Positions 53,640-61,561 of a stretch of DNA of 64,000 nt are shown here, piece by piece. How positions within the stretch are numbered: the stretch's first letter is position 1; every line of letters begins with the position of its first letter. Source of the DNA: Bordetella parapertussis (GTDB taxonomy: Bacteria > Pseudomonadota > Gammaproteobacteria > Burkholderiales > Burkholderiaceae_C). The position numbers and the translations under genes are program-made. The stretch lies in contig CAMATW010000009.1 in assembly GCA_945861305.1 (NCBI GenBank), positions 1 to 64,000 of the forward strand, in the 5' to 3' direction. A model generated the notes under the pieces. That model had not been told where the DNA came from and did not search any database. It saw only the letters and a list, made by a program, of their open reading frames with translations.

Positions 53640-53945
53640 TTATCTCACCAAGATGGAAGCGGTCATTTGAAGAAAAGGCTGCAAAGCGCTGGCGGGGGTG
53701 TAGCCAAAACTGGGCACGTCGCCTGATTGCAGGTGGTTGATCGTCAAGGAAACTGGGTTGGCTGAAGCGTACCTAGGTACCTCATTGCTGTCAGAAACGG
53801 GTAGATTGCCAGACAAAGCAGACGCCACATAGGCTTTGCAGGGCGTAGATTCGGGCGCGTTGGCTGCACAGTAGCGCCAGTGTTCCGCGTGGGCAAGGGG
53901 GGTTAAGAGGGTTGAAGTGACTATGAAAGCGATTAATCTCAGCAT
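53640..53945 (-). CDS. Small secreted protein of unknown function
   Basis: A 101-residue protein beginning at ATG 53945, which has AAAGGGGAT just upstream and a signal peptide (LRLIAFIVTSTLLTPLAHA). A longer open frame reaches 54032 but without a ribosome site. The mature part begins EHWRYCAANAPESTPCKAY, with two cysteines, and is otherwise polar. Unknown family. The stop lies five bases from the next gene, so the two are co-transcribed. Confidence 0.65.
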   Translation of the reverse strand: MLRLIAFIVTSTLLTPLAHAEHWRYCAANAPESTPCKAYVASALSGNLPVSDSNEVPRYASANPVSLTINHLQSGDVPSFGYTPASALQPFLQMTASILVR

Positions 53946-54119
53946 GTATATCCCCTTTGCCACCTGTGGGTGACGGTTAAAGTCAACGAAATATTGACAC
54001 TGCCAAGGGATAAGCAAATTCCACGCCGCCACAGATTTACTTCAAAATAACCCATTAAATCAATATAGTTGCAATTTTTATCGTAATATCTTGTCAATTT
54101 TCTCAAAGGTAGCGCATAC

Positions 54120-54656
54120 ATGTCCACCAAAGTTTGCAGCAAGTGCGGGGTAGCTTCTGAAGAGGCAAAACCATCGAAGTGTTCAAAATGTGGTTCCCGT
54201 GATTTCCACGACAGCCTAGGCTCGGCTTTTGGCAAAAAAGCCAGCACCCCAGTGTCGGTGGCAGTGGAGACAGCGCCTGTGCAGCCCAAGCCCCCAGAGT
54301 TTGATACCTTGTTCGACAAATACGGCGGCATTCCCACCATTGCCAAAATTGTCAAAGCCTTTCACCATGAAATCATGGCGCGTCATCAACTGGCGGCTTA
54401 CTTTGAGGGCATTGATATGGAGCACTTGGCCCAGCACACGGTGAAATATGTGGCGTTTGTCATGGGTAAACCCGCAGAGTTCTATACCGGTAGAGATATG
54501 TACACTGCACATGCCAAGTACCATATTAATGGGATGCACTTCGACGAGGTTGCCGATGTGCTCAAAGATGTGTTGACAGCGGCGGGGATGGCCAAACCGG
54601 ACATCGCACTCGTCATGTTGCGGGTCGAAAGCCTGCGGGAGATGATCATTGCCTAA
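54120..54656 (+). CDS. Zinc-ribbon protein fused to a group 1 truncated haemoglobin
   Basis: A 178-residue protein. Residues 1-30 contain CSKC and CSKCGSRDFHD, spaced as a zinc ribbon. After a Ser/Ala/Pro linker (about 38-58) comes a truncated haemoglobin of the GlbN type: FDTLFDKYGGIPTIAKIVKAF (helix B), YFEGIDMEHLAQHTVKYVAFVMG, and TAHAKYHINGMHFDEVADVL, in which the His before ING is the likely proximal ligand. Group 1 trHbs bind O2 and NO. Fusion to a zinc ribbon is uncommon. The gene is coupled to the next one: its stop codon lies just inside that ORF. Confidence 0.85.
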   Translation: MSTKVCSKCGVASEEAKPSKCSKCGSRDFHDSLGSAFGKKASTPVSVAVETAPVQPKPPEFDTLFDKYGGIPTIAKIVKAFHHEIMARHQLAAYFEGIDMEHLAQHTVKYVAFVMGKPAEFYTGRDMYTAHAKYHINGMHFDEVADVLKDVLTAAGMAKPDIALVMLRVESLREMIIA

Positions 54657-55074
54657 ACACCTGAGCGAGCCAGATAATTTTAAAGAGCTCGCCCAGCTTT
54701 ACATGGCGCATGAATCCTCGCGTTTAAGTCAAGCTGTTTTGACTCGCCGCGAAGCGCATTTAAAGGACCACTTATTGCCATTGTTGGGTGACACCCAGCT
54801 CTACGACATCACCGCCATGCGTATCCGCCATTTGACGAGCGAGCTAGTGCGCACAGGTCTCTCTCAAGCAAATACCGAACAAGTGATATTGAGTTTGCGG
54901 GTTTGCCTGAAATACGCGGTGAACAAATGCTGGCTGAATGTGCTGCCGTGGCCCAAGCACAGGGTTCAAGCGAATATGCCCATTACCTTGGCGATGCCCA
55001 CTTTGAGTTCCTTTGAATTTAAAGATCTTTACAGCGACTTGCTGGTTGACATTCAAGGCTCAAGGGCTTTTTAA
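54649..55074 (+). CDS. Orphan SAM-like integrase core-binding domain protein
   Basis: A 141-residue protein whose frame starts with TTG 54649, overlapping the haemoglobin stop by eight bases. Residues about 10-110 match the N-terminal SAM-like core-binding domain of tyrosine recombinases: FKELAQLYMAHE, LTRREAHLKDHLLPLLGDTQL, ITAMRIRHLTSELV and LSLRVCLKYAVNKCWL. The catalytic domain with the Arg-His-Arg-Tyr residues is absent, and the next 400 bases belong to a minus-strand gene. It is either a recombinase remnant or a DNA-binding module kept for another use. The tight coupling to the globin gene is unexpected for debris. Confidence 0.7.
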   Translation: MPKHLSEPDNFKELAQLYMAHESSRLSQAVLTRREAHLKDHLLPLLGDTQLYDITAMRIRHLTSELVRTGLSQANTEQVILSLRVCLKYAVNKCWLNVLPWPKHRVQANMPITLAMPTLSSFEFKDLYSDLLVDIQGSRAF

Positions 55075-55494
55075 CAGGCCCTGCAAGATCACAAATTTCG
55101 CGGAAAACGCAGCTTTGGCGCTGCCCACAGCCAAAGGCTTGCCGTCAGCGCCCAAGGCGGTGACGCTGAACTGGTATTCATGTCCCAAGGTGGTGAAGTT
55201 TTCAGGGCAGGGGCCTTTGTAAACTTTCAAAGCGCCGGGAGCGATGGTGAAACTGCTGCCAAAAGGCTCACTTTGGCTGATGTCGCCACCACCATGGTCG
55301 TCGTCTTTTTGGTCCAAGTCGGTCATCTTCACCCGAATGGTGGTTGTGCCAGAGGGGATGTCTTTGAGGCGAATCTCAGGCGATACCGGTGAGCAGCGGT
55401 GGCTGATGTTCCAAGTAAATGCGACATCCAGCCTAGATTGGCCATAAGCCCCAGGGACCACCAACACGGCCCAAAGCAGAAAGTGTTTTTTCAT
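55060..55494 (-). CDS. PEBP/YbhB-like secreted protein
   Basis: A 144-residue protein with a signal peptide ([14 protein letters not shown]). The segment [24 protein letters not shown] (residues about 37-60) follows the phosphatidylethanolamine-binding protein pattern, in which bacterial YbhB/YbcL proteins have SPPL..DVP.GT..F...M.D.D. The ligand-site residues are only partly kept, with an Asp/His-rich KDDDHGG. It is shorter than typical members. Periplasmic; role unknown. It ends 15 bases inside the orphan integrase-domain gene (convergent). Confidence 0.6.
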   Translation of the reverse strand: MKKHFLLWAVLVVPGAYGQSRLDVAFTWNISHRCSPVSPEIRLKDIPSGTTTIRVKMTDLDQKDDDHGGGDISQSEPFGSSFTIAPGALKVYKGPCPENFTTLGHEYQFSVTALGADGKPLAVGSAKAAFSAKFVILQGLLKSP

Positions 55495-55536
55495 TCATAT
55501 CTCCATCATTCATTCGGTCGATTCCCTGATTAAATC

Positions 55537-55549
55537 GGGGTCTGACCCC
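55537..55549. repeat. GGGGTCTGACCCC palindrome upstream of fhs
   Basis: A 13-bp palindrome with one central base, followed by AATTATTTTGCGC. Similar GGGGTC-GACCCC motifs recur as short dispersed repeats near REP-associated transposase genes in many betaproteobacteria. It lies between the divergent PEBP-like and fhs genes, where it could also form a hairpin. Confidence 0.45.
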
Positions 55550-55621
55550 AATTATTTTGCGCTAAGTCAAAGCGGTGCTTGTAAACTCTACGGTCTCTTT
55601 ATTTTTAACCAAGACACCATC

Positions 55622-57295
55622 ATGCGAAGTGACATTGAAATCGCCCAAGCCGCCAGCCTCCATCGAATCCCCGAGTTGGTCAAGCAGCATATGAACATCT
55701 CCGATGACCATTTGTATGCCTATGGTCATCACAAAGCCAAACTGTCTTTGAAGCACATCGCCAGTTTGCCAGTCAAAAAGGGCAGCAAGCTTATCTTGGT
55801 GACTGCCATTTCACCCACGCCTGCGGGCGAGGGCAAGACCACCACTACGGTGGGCTTGGGCGACGCCTTGTGCAAGATCGGCAAAAAGAGCCTGATTTGC
55901 CTGCGCGAACCGTCGCTGGGCCCAGTTTTTGGTATGAAGGGCGGCGCCACCGGTGGCGGCATGGCGCAGGTCGTTCCCATGGAAGATATCAACCTTCATT
56001 TCACGGGCGACTTTGGTGCGATTGCCTTGGCGCACAACCTTTTGTCGGCCATGCTCGACAACCATATCCACCATGGCAACACCCTCAAGATCGATACGCG
56101 TCGCATCGTATGGAAGCGGGTGATGGACATGAACGACCGCGCTTTGCGCCAAATGGTGGTGGGCTTGGGCGGCACCGCCAACAGCGTGCCACGCGAAGAT
56201 GGTTTCGACATCGTGGTGGCCTCTGAGGTGATGGCTATTTTTTGCTTGGCCACCAGCTTGGCCGACTTGAAGACCCGCTTGGGTCGCATCGTGGTGGCTT
56301 ACAACACCGAGGGCGCACCCGTGCTCGCCAGTGACTTGCAAGCGCATGGCGCGATGGCCGCTTTGCTCAAAGACGCCTTGGCACCCAATATCGCGCAGAC
56401 CTTGGAAAACAATCTGGCCTTCATCCACGGCGGCCCGTTTGCCAACATCGCCCATGGCTGTAACTCGGTGATCGCCACCACTACCGCCATGAAATTGGCT
56501 GACTATGTGGTGACTGAGGCCGGTTTTGGCGCAGACTTGGGCGCCGAAAAATTCATTGACATCAAATGCCGTAAGGCCGATTTGAAACCCTCCGCGGTAG
56601 TTTTGGTGGCAACCGTGCGAGCGCTGAAATACCACGGCGGGGTGGGAGTTAAAGAACTGGCCACTGAAAACCTAGACGCCTTGAAAAAAGGCATGGTCAA
56701 CCTTGAGCGTCACTTGGGCAATATCAAAAACCATTACGGCCTGCCTTGCGTGGTGGCCATCAACCACCGTACCGAAGACACGCCTGCAGAAATCAGCTTG
56801 TTGGAAAAAGCTTGCGCGGCTTATGGCGCCCAAGTGTTGGTAGCCAAGCACTGGGCTGAGGGTGGAGCTGGTGCAGTCGAGTTGGCGAATGCGGTGGTGG
56901 CCTTATGCGAACAACCCAACCAATTTCAGTTTGTCTACCCCGAAACCGCCATGCTGTGGGAGAAGGCGCAAACCGTTGCGCAAAAAATTTATGGCGCACA
57001 AGGTATTTCTGCTGACGCCAAAATCCGCGGTCAAATCGACAAATTGCAAGAACAAGGCTATGGCCATTACCCGATTTGCATTGCCAAAACCCAGTATTCT
57101 TTTTCCACTGATCCCAAACTGTTGGGTGCGCCTTCGGGGCACACCATGAATATCAGAGAAGTGCGTTTGGCTGCAGGAGCGGAGTTCATTGTCATGGTTT
57201 GCGGCGACGTGATGACCATGCCTGGCTTGCCCAAGGTGCCTTCTGCCCATGCCATCGACGTTGATGCGCAAGGCAATATTACCGGTTTGTTCTAA
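55622..57295 (+). CDS. fhs: Formate-tetrahydrofolate ligase
   Basis: A 557-residue enzyme that makes 10-formyl-THF from formate, THF and ATP. The P-loop is [21 protein letters not shown], with [28 protein letters not shown] following. Later motifs include [37 protein letters not shown] and [13 protein letters not shown] near the C-terminus. With folD at 25903 it can supply one-carbon units. Monocistronic or first of a short unit. Confidence 0.97.
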   Translation: MRSDIEIAQAASLHRIPELVKQHMNISDDHLYAYGHHKAKLSLKHIASLPVKKGSKLILVTAISPTPAGEGKTTTTVGLGDALCKIGKKSLICLREPSLGPVFGMKGGATGGGMAQVVPMEDINLHFTGDFGAIALAHNLLSAMLDNHIHHGNTLKIDTRRIVWKRVMDMNDRALRQMVVGLGGTANSVPREDGFDIVVASEVMAIFCLATSLADLKTRLGRIVVAYNTEGAPVLASDLQAHGAMAALLKDALAPNIAQTLENNLAFIHGGPFANIAHGCNSVIATTTAMKLADYVVTEAGFGADLGAEKFIDIKCRKADLKPSAVVLVATVRALKYHGGVGVKELATENLDALKKGMVNLERHLGNIKNHYGLPCVVAINHRTEDTPAEISLLEKACAAYGAQVLVAKHWAEGGAGAVELANAVVALCEQPNQFQFVYPETAMLWEKAQTVAQKIYGAQGISADAKIRGQIDKLQEQGYGHYPICIAKTQYSFSTDPKLLGAPSGHTMNIREVRLAAGAEFIVMVCGDVMTMPGLPKVPSAHAIDVDAQGNITGLF

Positions 57296-57319
57296 TGTGT
57301 TTTTTCGTGAAGGCTTGTG

Positions 57320-58390
57320 ATGCATAAATTGACATGGATGATTTCTTCGGTGGCGGCAGCGTCTTTGTGCAGCGTGGCGCTGTTGATGGCAACATCAGCA
57401 GGTGCTGCAAGCGATGACCAAGCCTTGCTCGACAAGGCCAAGTCCTTGTTCCAGCCTTTACCAGACAGTTCTGCCTTGGAAAACACTGCGCTTACCCCTG
57501 ACCGTGTGGCGCTTGGCAAAGCGCTGTTTTACGAAACCCGTGTGTCCAGCGATGGCCGCCAAGGCTGTGTGAGTTGCCACAATCCTGCTTACCATGGCGG
57601 GGATAGCTTGCCCTTGTCCATGGGCGTCTATGGCAAGGTGCTGCCTCGAAACGCACCCACGGTTTTCAATACTTCTTTGTTGGTGGCCCAGCATTACGGC
57701 GGCAACCGTGCCAGCGTAGAAGAGCAAGCCGTCAAGGCGCTGACCAGTCTCGTGGCCTATGGCAATGCCAATTTCGAGCAAGCCGAAAAAAAGCTGGCCT
57801 TACTGGGTTACCAGCCTTGGTTTGACAAAGCCTTTGCTGGCGACGCCAAACCTTTAAGCGCAGAGAACTGGGGCAAAGCGATAGGCGCGTTTGAGCGCAC
57901 CTTGCTGACCCCCGCGCCGTTTGACCGTTACTTGAAAGGCGACAGCAATGCCCTGAGTGCCCAAGCCAAGCAAGGGCTGAAAACCTTCATCGACACTGGT
58001 TGCGCCGGTTGCCACAACGGTGTCACCGTGGGTGGCCAAAGCTTCCAAAAATTTGGTATCACCCAAGACTATTGGTTGGTCACGGGCAGCACCGAAAAAG
58101 AGGCTTTCAAGGGCTACGACAAAGGTCGCTTTCAAGACACCAAAAACGAGGCAGACGCCTTCATGTTCAAGGTGCCTCAATTGCGCAATGTGGCGATGAC
58201 CCCACCTTATTTCCACGACGGCTCAGCTGCCACTTTGCCGCAAGCAGTGCGCATCATGGCGCAGTTGCAACTGGGCAAGCAACTCAGCGATACGCAAGTG
58301 GCAGATATTGTCAGCTTCTTGGAAAGCTTGACGGGCGAGGTGCCTGCCGATTTCGCCAAAGCTCCCAGCTTGCCGGTGGCTTCGCACTGA
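57320..58390 (+). CDS. Dihaem cytochrome c peroxidase (CcpA/MauG family)
   Basis: A 356-residue periplasmic protein with a signal peptide (MISSVAAASLCSVALLMATSAGA). Two haem motifs are present: CVSCHNPAYHGGDS near residue 83 and CAGCHNG near 228. LGKALFYETRVSSDG, FERTLLTPAPFDRYL and LRNVAMTPPYFHDGSAATL are family marks. Such enzymes reduce H2O2 to water using electrons from cytochromes. ATG 57320 is chosen; a GTG precedes it by one codon. It follows fhs by 24 bases. Confidence 0.92.
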   Translation: MHKLTWMISSVAAASLCSVALLMATSAGAASDDQALLDKAKSLFQPLPDSSALENTALTPDRVALGKALFYETRVSSDGRQGCVSCHNPAYHGGDSLPLSMGVYGKVLPRNAPTVFNTSLLVAQHYGGNRASVEEQAVKALTSLVAYGNANFEQAEKKLALLGYQPWFDKAFAGDAKPLSAENWGKAIGAFERTLLTPAPFDRYLKGDSNALSAQAKQGLKTFIDTGCAGCHNGVTVGGQSFQKFGITQDYWLVTGSTEKEAFKGYDKGRFQDTKNEADAFMFKVPQLRNVAMTPPYFHDGSAATLPQAVRIMAQLQLGKQLSDTQVADIVSFLESLTGEVPADFAKAPSLPVASH

Positions 58391-58413
58391 AACGCGTTCC
58401 TGCCAGAGCCACC

Positions 58414-58842
58414 ATGCCACGTTTCCTGTGCATTGTGTTTTGCATAGGCTTGGGGCTTGCACAGGGCGCGGCAAATGCCGCGTGGACCTATTTGGGCCAT
58501 ATAGATGGCCACACCGTCATGATTGACCGCAACTCGGTTCAACTCAAAGGTCGCAATGCCTTGGTGTGGATGCTGACCAACTACAGCAGTGTGACCGCCA
58601 CCCAACTTTTGTCGGCTACCACCCATTTGGAGTTTGATTGCGATAAAAATAAAGTCAGGTATTTGCAGTTCTACGGCTATGAAGGGCAAATGCAAAGCGG
58701 TGCACGTTTGATCACTAAAATCCAATCCAGTGTATTTGTGCCAGTGGAGTTTGGCACTGTCATGAAAAGTTTTCAGCAAATTGCTTGCACCAGAGGCCCC
58801 TTCATACGCCAAGAAGGTGTGCTTAACAAACCGTCAAAGTAA
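58414..58842 (+). CDS. Secreted adhesin E-like protein
   Basis: A 142-residue protein with a signal peptide (FLCIVFCIGLGLAQGAANA). The mature part WTYLGHIDGHTVMIDRNSVQLKGRNALVWMLTNYSS and the later FDCDKNKVRYLQFYGYEGQMQSG follow the surface-adhesin E domain pattern, common in small secreted proteins of betaproteobacteria; an actual role in adhesion is not shown. Two cysteines in EFDCDKN and QIACTRG probably form a disulfide. The upstream extension of this frame lies antisense-like over the peroxidase gene and is ignored. Its end overlaps the convergent hydratase gene by 20 bases. Confidence 0.72.
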   Translation: MPRFLCIVFCIGLGLAQGAANAAWTYLGHIDGHTVMIDRNSVQLKGRNALVWMLTNYSSVTATQLLSATTHLEFDCDKNKVRYLQFYGYEGQMQSGARLITKIQSSVFVPVEFGTVMKSFQQIACTRGPFIRQEGVLNKPSK

Positions 58843-59641
58843 CTTCAGCCAAGCCCGGTATTTCAAAGCTAAGGGTCTGACCGGTCAGCGGAAATTGCGA
58901 TGCCACCCAACTGCCGGTGGTGACCCAGTCGCCCGCTTTGAAGCGGCGACCGCGCTTAAGCAAATGGTTGGCGATCCAAGCCATGGCAATGAGCGGGTGT
59001 CCCATGACATCGCTGCAATGACCTTGGCCTATGGCTTGGTCGTTGATGAAGGCGTTGGCTTTGGTTTGCCACAGCCTGTCAAAGTCTTTAGCCGCAATGG
59101 CCGAGCCCAACACCACCCCATGGTTCCAAGCGTTTTCAGCCACCAAGCTGAAAAAGCCTTTTTTCAACAAAGCGTAGTCGGCGAATCGGTCATCGGCGAT
59201 TTCAAGTGAGGGGTAAGCACAGTCTAGGTAAGGCAAGATGCTGTACCGGTCCCAATCGTCTTCGCGCTCTGGCAAGTCTTGGCCAAATTGCAAGGCCAAC
59301 TCAAACTCCACGATGAGGTGCTGGAACTCAGAGGCCTGCACCTTTTGACCATTGGCAAACACGGTGTCAGCCAGCACGCAACCCGAGATGGCGTCATCAA
59401 AGCCCACAAAGGCCCGCATGGCTGGCGTGGTGATGGCTATTTTGTAGCCACCCACCTGCGTATTTCTTTGCGCTGCTTGTTGTTGAACAAAAGCGCCTTG
59501 GCTGGCATAGGCTTGCCCCAGTGACTGAATTGCAAACGGTGGCACTAAGGCATGAAAAGGCTCACGGCTATTTTGCTGGCGAAGCAATTCGGCAGCCGTT
59601 GCTTGAGCGCCAACCCAGTCCTGAGAAGATTCGGTTTCCAT
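58823..59641 (-). CDS. MhpD-like hydratase family protein (second copy)
   Basis: A 272-residue member of the hydratase/decarboxylase branch of the FAH fold. GGYKIAITTPAMRAFVGFDD, EFQHLIVEFELALQFGQDLP with Mg-binding Glu residues, AYPSLEIADDRFADY and FKAGDWVTTGSWVASQFPLTG mark the family. It is diverged from the protein at 6419-7222 and lacks the substrate-pathway genes that usually accompany MhpD. Substrate unknown. It is divergent from an alpha/beta hydrolase gene, which may belong to the same pathway. Confidence 0.83.
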   Translation of the reverse strand: METESSQDWVGAQATAAELLRQQNSREPFHALVPPFAIQSLGQAYASQGAFVQQQAAQRNTQVGGYKIAITTPAMRAFVGFDDAISGCVLADTVFANGQKVQASEFQHLIVEFELALQFGQDLPEREDDWDRYSILPYLDCAYPSLEIADDRFADYALLKKGFFSLVAENAWNHGVVLGSAIAAKDFDRLWQTKANAFINDQAIGQGHCSDVMGHPLIAMAWIANHLLKRGRRFKAGDWVTTGSWVASQFPLTGQTLSFEIPGLAEVTLTVC

Positions 59642-59700
59642 GTCGCCAGTGTGGCACAGACTTGGCTCTGCAGCCTAAGGTGTTGAGTAACATTCGCTCC

Positions 59701-60585
59701 ATGCAATTCATCGAAACCGCGTTGCTGCGTATAGGCTACAAAGAATGGAATCCCGAGGGACAACACGCCATCGTGCTCACGCATGGCTGGCCCGACAGCC
59801 CACGCTGTTGGCATGAAGTCGTGCCGCACTTGGTGCAAGCCGGCTACCGCATCATTGCACCGGCTTTGCGCGGATTTTTGCCTACCACATTTTTGCGAGA
59901 AGACACGCCACGCACGGGGCAACTCTCTAGCCTTGGGCGTGACATGGTCGAATTTGTACAGGCCTTGGGCCTTGAAAAACCTGTCTTGGTTGGGCACGAT
60001 TGGGGTGCACGAGCTGTTGCCAATGCCTGCGGCTTACAACCTGGCATTGCCAGCCACATGGTGTTGATGTCTGTGGGGTACGGCACCAACGACCCCACGC
60101 AAGACTTGAGTATGGAACAAACCCAGCTGTATTGGTACCACTGGTTCATGGCGACCGCTCGCGGTGAGCGCTATGTACGCGCCAACGCCAAAGAGTTCTC
60201 GCAACGCATGTGGGATACCTGGGCGCCCAAGGGCTGGTATATGCCCAATGAATTCGAGCAAACCGCCATGGCGTTCAACAACCCCGATTGGGCTGAGGTG
60301 ACCTTGCATTCCTACCAGCACCGCTGGGGCCACGCTCCCAGCGACCCCTATTACGACGCTGATGAAGCGCTGTTGCACCCCGCACCGTTGCTGAATGTGC
60401 CAACCTTGATGTTGCACGGCGAAGTCGACGGTGTCAGCCTACCCGCCACCTCGGCCAACCGGGAAAAGTTTTTCAGCGGGCCTTATCAGCGCCATTTGTT
60501 GTCGGGGGTGGGGCACTTCCCTCAGCGCGAAGCGCCCAGCAAAGTGGCTCAGGCTATCTTGGAGTTTTTAAAAGCCAATATTTAA
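59701..60585 (+). CDS. Alpha/beta hydrolase (epoxide hydrolase-like)
   Basis: A 294-residue alpha/beta-fold enzyme starting at ATG 59701; the longer frame reaching 59521 lies over the divergent hydratase gene and is ignored. VLTHGWPDSPRCWHEVVPHL is the oxyanion HGWP motif, VLVGHDWGARAVANACG carries the nucleophilic Asp (as in epoxide hydrolases and haloalkane dehalogenases), and LSGVGHFPQREAP the catalytic His. The acid is likely near HGEVDGVSLP. Epoxide hydrolase or dehalogenase chemistry is favoured by the Asp nucleophile; the substrate is unknown. Confidence 0.87.
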   Translation: MQFIETALLRIGYKEWNPEGQHAIVLTHGWPDSPRCWHEVVPHLVQAGYRIIAPALRGFLPTTFLREDTPRTGQLSSLGRDMVEFVQALGLEKPVLVGHDWGARAVANACGLQPGIASHMVLMSVGYGTNDPTQDLSMEQTQLYWYHWFMATARGERYVRANAKEFSQRMWDTWAPKGWYMPNEFEQTAMAFNNPDWAEVTLHSYQHRWGHAPSDPYYDADEALLHPAPLLNVPTLMLHGEVDGVSLPATSANREKFFSGPYQRHLLSGVGHFPQREAPSKVAQAILEFLKANI

Positions 60586-60735
60586 TGCTTGCTTGTTGGA
60601 GGGATATAACCTTTGCACAACGTAAGCAACTCAGCCAACGAATTGACTTGCATCTTTGACAGAATCTGGCCACGGTATTTCTTAATGGTGTCTGCCATTA
60701 AGCCTTTCACGGAAGCGATGGTGTTTGAATTGCTG
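60582..60735 (-). pseudogene. C-terminal remnant of a LuxR/FixJ-type response regulator
   Basis: The minus-strand frame ending at 60582 reads NTIASVKGLMADTIKKYRGQ and on through KMQVNSLAELLTLCKGY, the second half of a LuxR-type helix-turn-helix with its dimer helix. No receiver domain or plausible start lies upstream; the sequence at about 60730 switches to a kinase remnant on the other strand. Confidence 0.72.
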
Positions 60736-60891
60736 CGAACCAACAAAGACACTGGTATGGGTATTGGGCTATGGCTCTCCAAGGCTATTGTTGAGTCGCA
60801 TCAAGGAAAAATCAACTTCACAACAGAGTTGAATATAGGTACGACCTTTCGTGTGGAATTGCCAAATAACGCCGAGATAAAATTTTTCTAG
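60715..60891 (+). pseudogene. C-terminal remnant of a histidine kinase ATPase domain
   Basis: The plus-strand frame reads FELLRTNKDTGMGIGLWLSK and then AIVESHQGKINFTTELN..GTTFRVELP, which is the G-box and last strands of a histidine kinase HATPase domain. The N- and G1-boxes, phospho-acceptor domain and any sensor are absent. It lies head-to-head against the response-regulator remnant. Confidence 0.75.
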
Positions 60892-61027
60892 AAAATATTT
60901 TAAATATTACAATTTTTCCAGCACTTTCGTAGATTTTGCACTCAGCGCTGTCACTTTGCACGCAAAAACTTAGGTGCAGGACTGCGTGCCAGCATTCAGT
61001 TGCGTGCAATGCGTTGATTGAATTCAC

Positions 61028-61561
61028 CTATTCCACAACAGGAATAAACCCATTGGCGTTTGGCATTTTTATCTGTGCCAAGTTACTGGCGTCAATGGTC
61101 ATTTTTTTGTCGACCACAGCGTTGATGCTTAATATATAAGCGGTCAAGGCATACACCTCTGCATTGGTCAGGGACTGAGGCGCATTCAAAGGCATGGCTC
61201 TGCGAATATAGTCAAACAAGGTAGTGGCATAAGGCCAGAAGCTGCCAATGGATTTCAAAGGCGTGGAACCGTTCAAACTGCCAGTGCCGCCGGTCAATTT
61301 ATTGGCCGTACCGCCAGTGCCGTTTTCGCCATGACATGCCTGACATTTTTGGCCGTAAATCTCTGCTCCCATGAGTGAATTTCCCGAGCCTGCAGGTAAG
61401 CCTTTTCCAGAGGGGGAAATATCGATATCCCACCCGGACAAAGTGCGTGCATCCAAAGTTTGACCAAGTCCCAAGCCTTTGTCTGCCATTACTTGGTTGG
61501 TATGTAAAAGGCAGCAAGTGCTGATCAGTGCGGCTAAAAGTTGGGGCTTAATTGTGCGCAT
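61028..61561 (-). CDS. soxD: Short SoxD-type monohaem cytochrome c
   Basis: A 177-residue secreted protein beginning at ATG 61561 (AAGGTG upstream; overlaps soxC by 14 bases). After the signal (LLAALISTCCLLHTNQVMA) comes LGLGQTLDARTLSGWDIDIS, a hallmark of SoxD, then CQACHGENGTGG, and YIRRAMPLNAPQSLTNAEVYALTAYIL with the candidate Met ligand. Full SoxD has a second haem domain; this one has only the first. It probably accepts electrons from the SoxC-like molybdoenzyme encoded just upstream. Confidence 0.85.
   Translation of the reverse strand: MRTIKPQLLAALISTCCLLHTNQVMADKGLGLGQTLDARTLSGWDIDISPSGKGLPAGSGNSLMGAEIYGQKCQACHGENGTGGTANKLTGGTGSLNGSTPLKSIGSFWPYATTLFDYIRRAMPLNAPQSLTNAEVYALTAYILSINAVVDKKMTIDASNLAQIKMPNANGFIPVVE

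Noticed and set aside
54649-55074. A complete phage integrase or genomic-island border
   Set aside because: The catalytic recombinase domain is absent and no attachment-site repeats or tRNA are visible nearby.
58000-58413. N-terminal extension of the adhesin E-like protein
   Set aside because: It lies entirely over the dihaem peroxidase gene in another frame; a signal peptide starts at 58414.
59521-59700. N-terminal extension of the alpha/beta hydrolase
   Set aside because: It overlaps the divergent hydratase gene; the family N-terminus begins at 59701.
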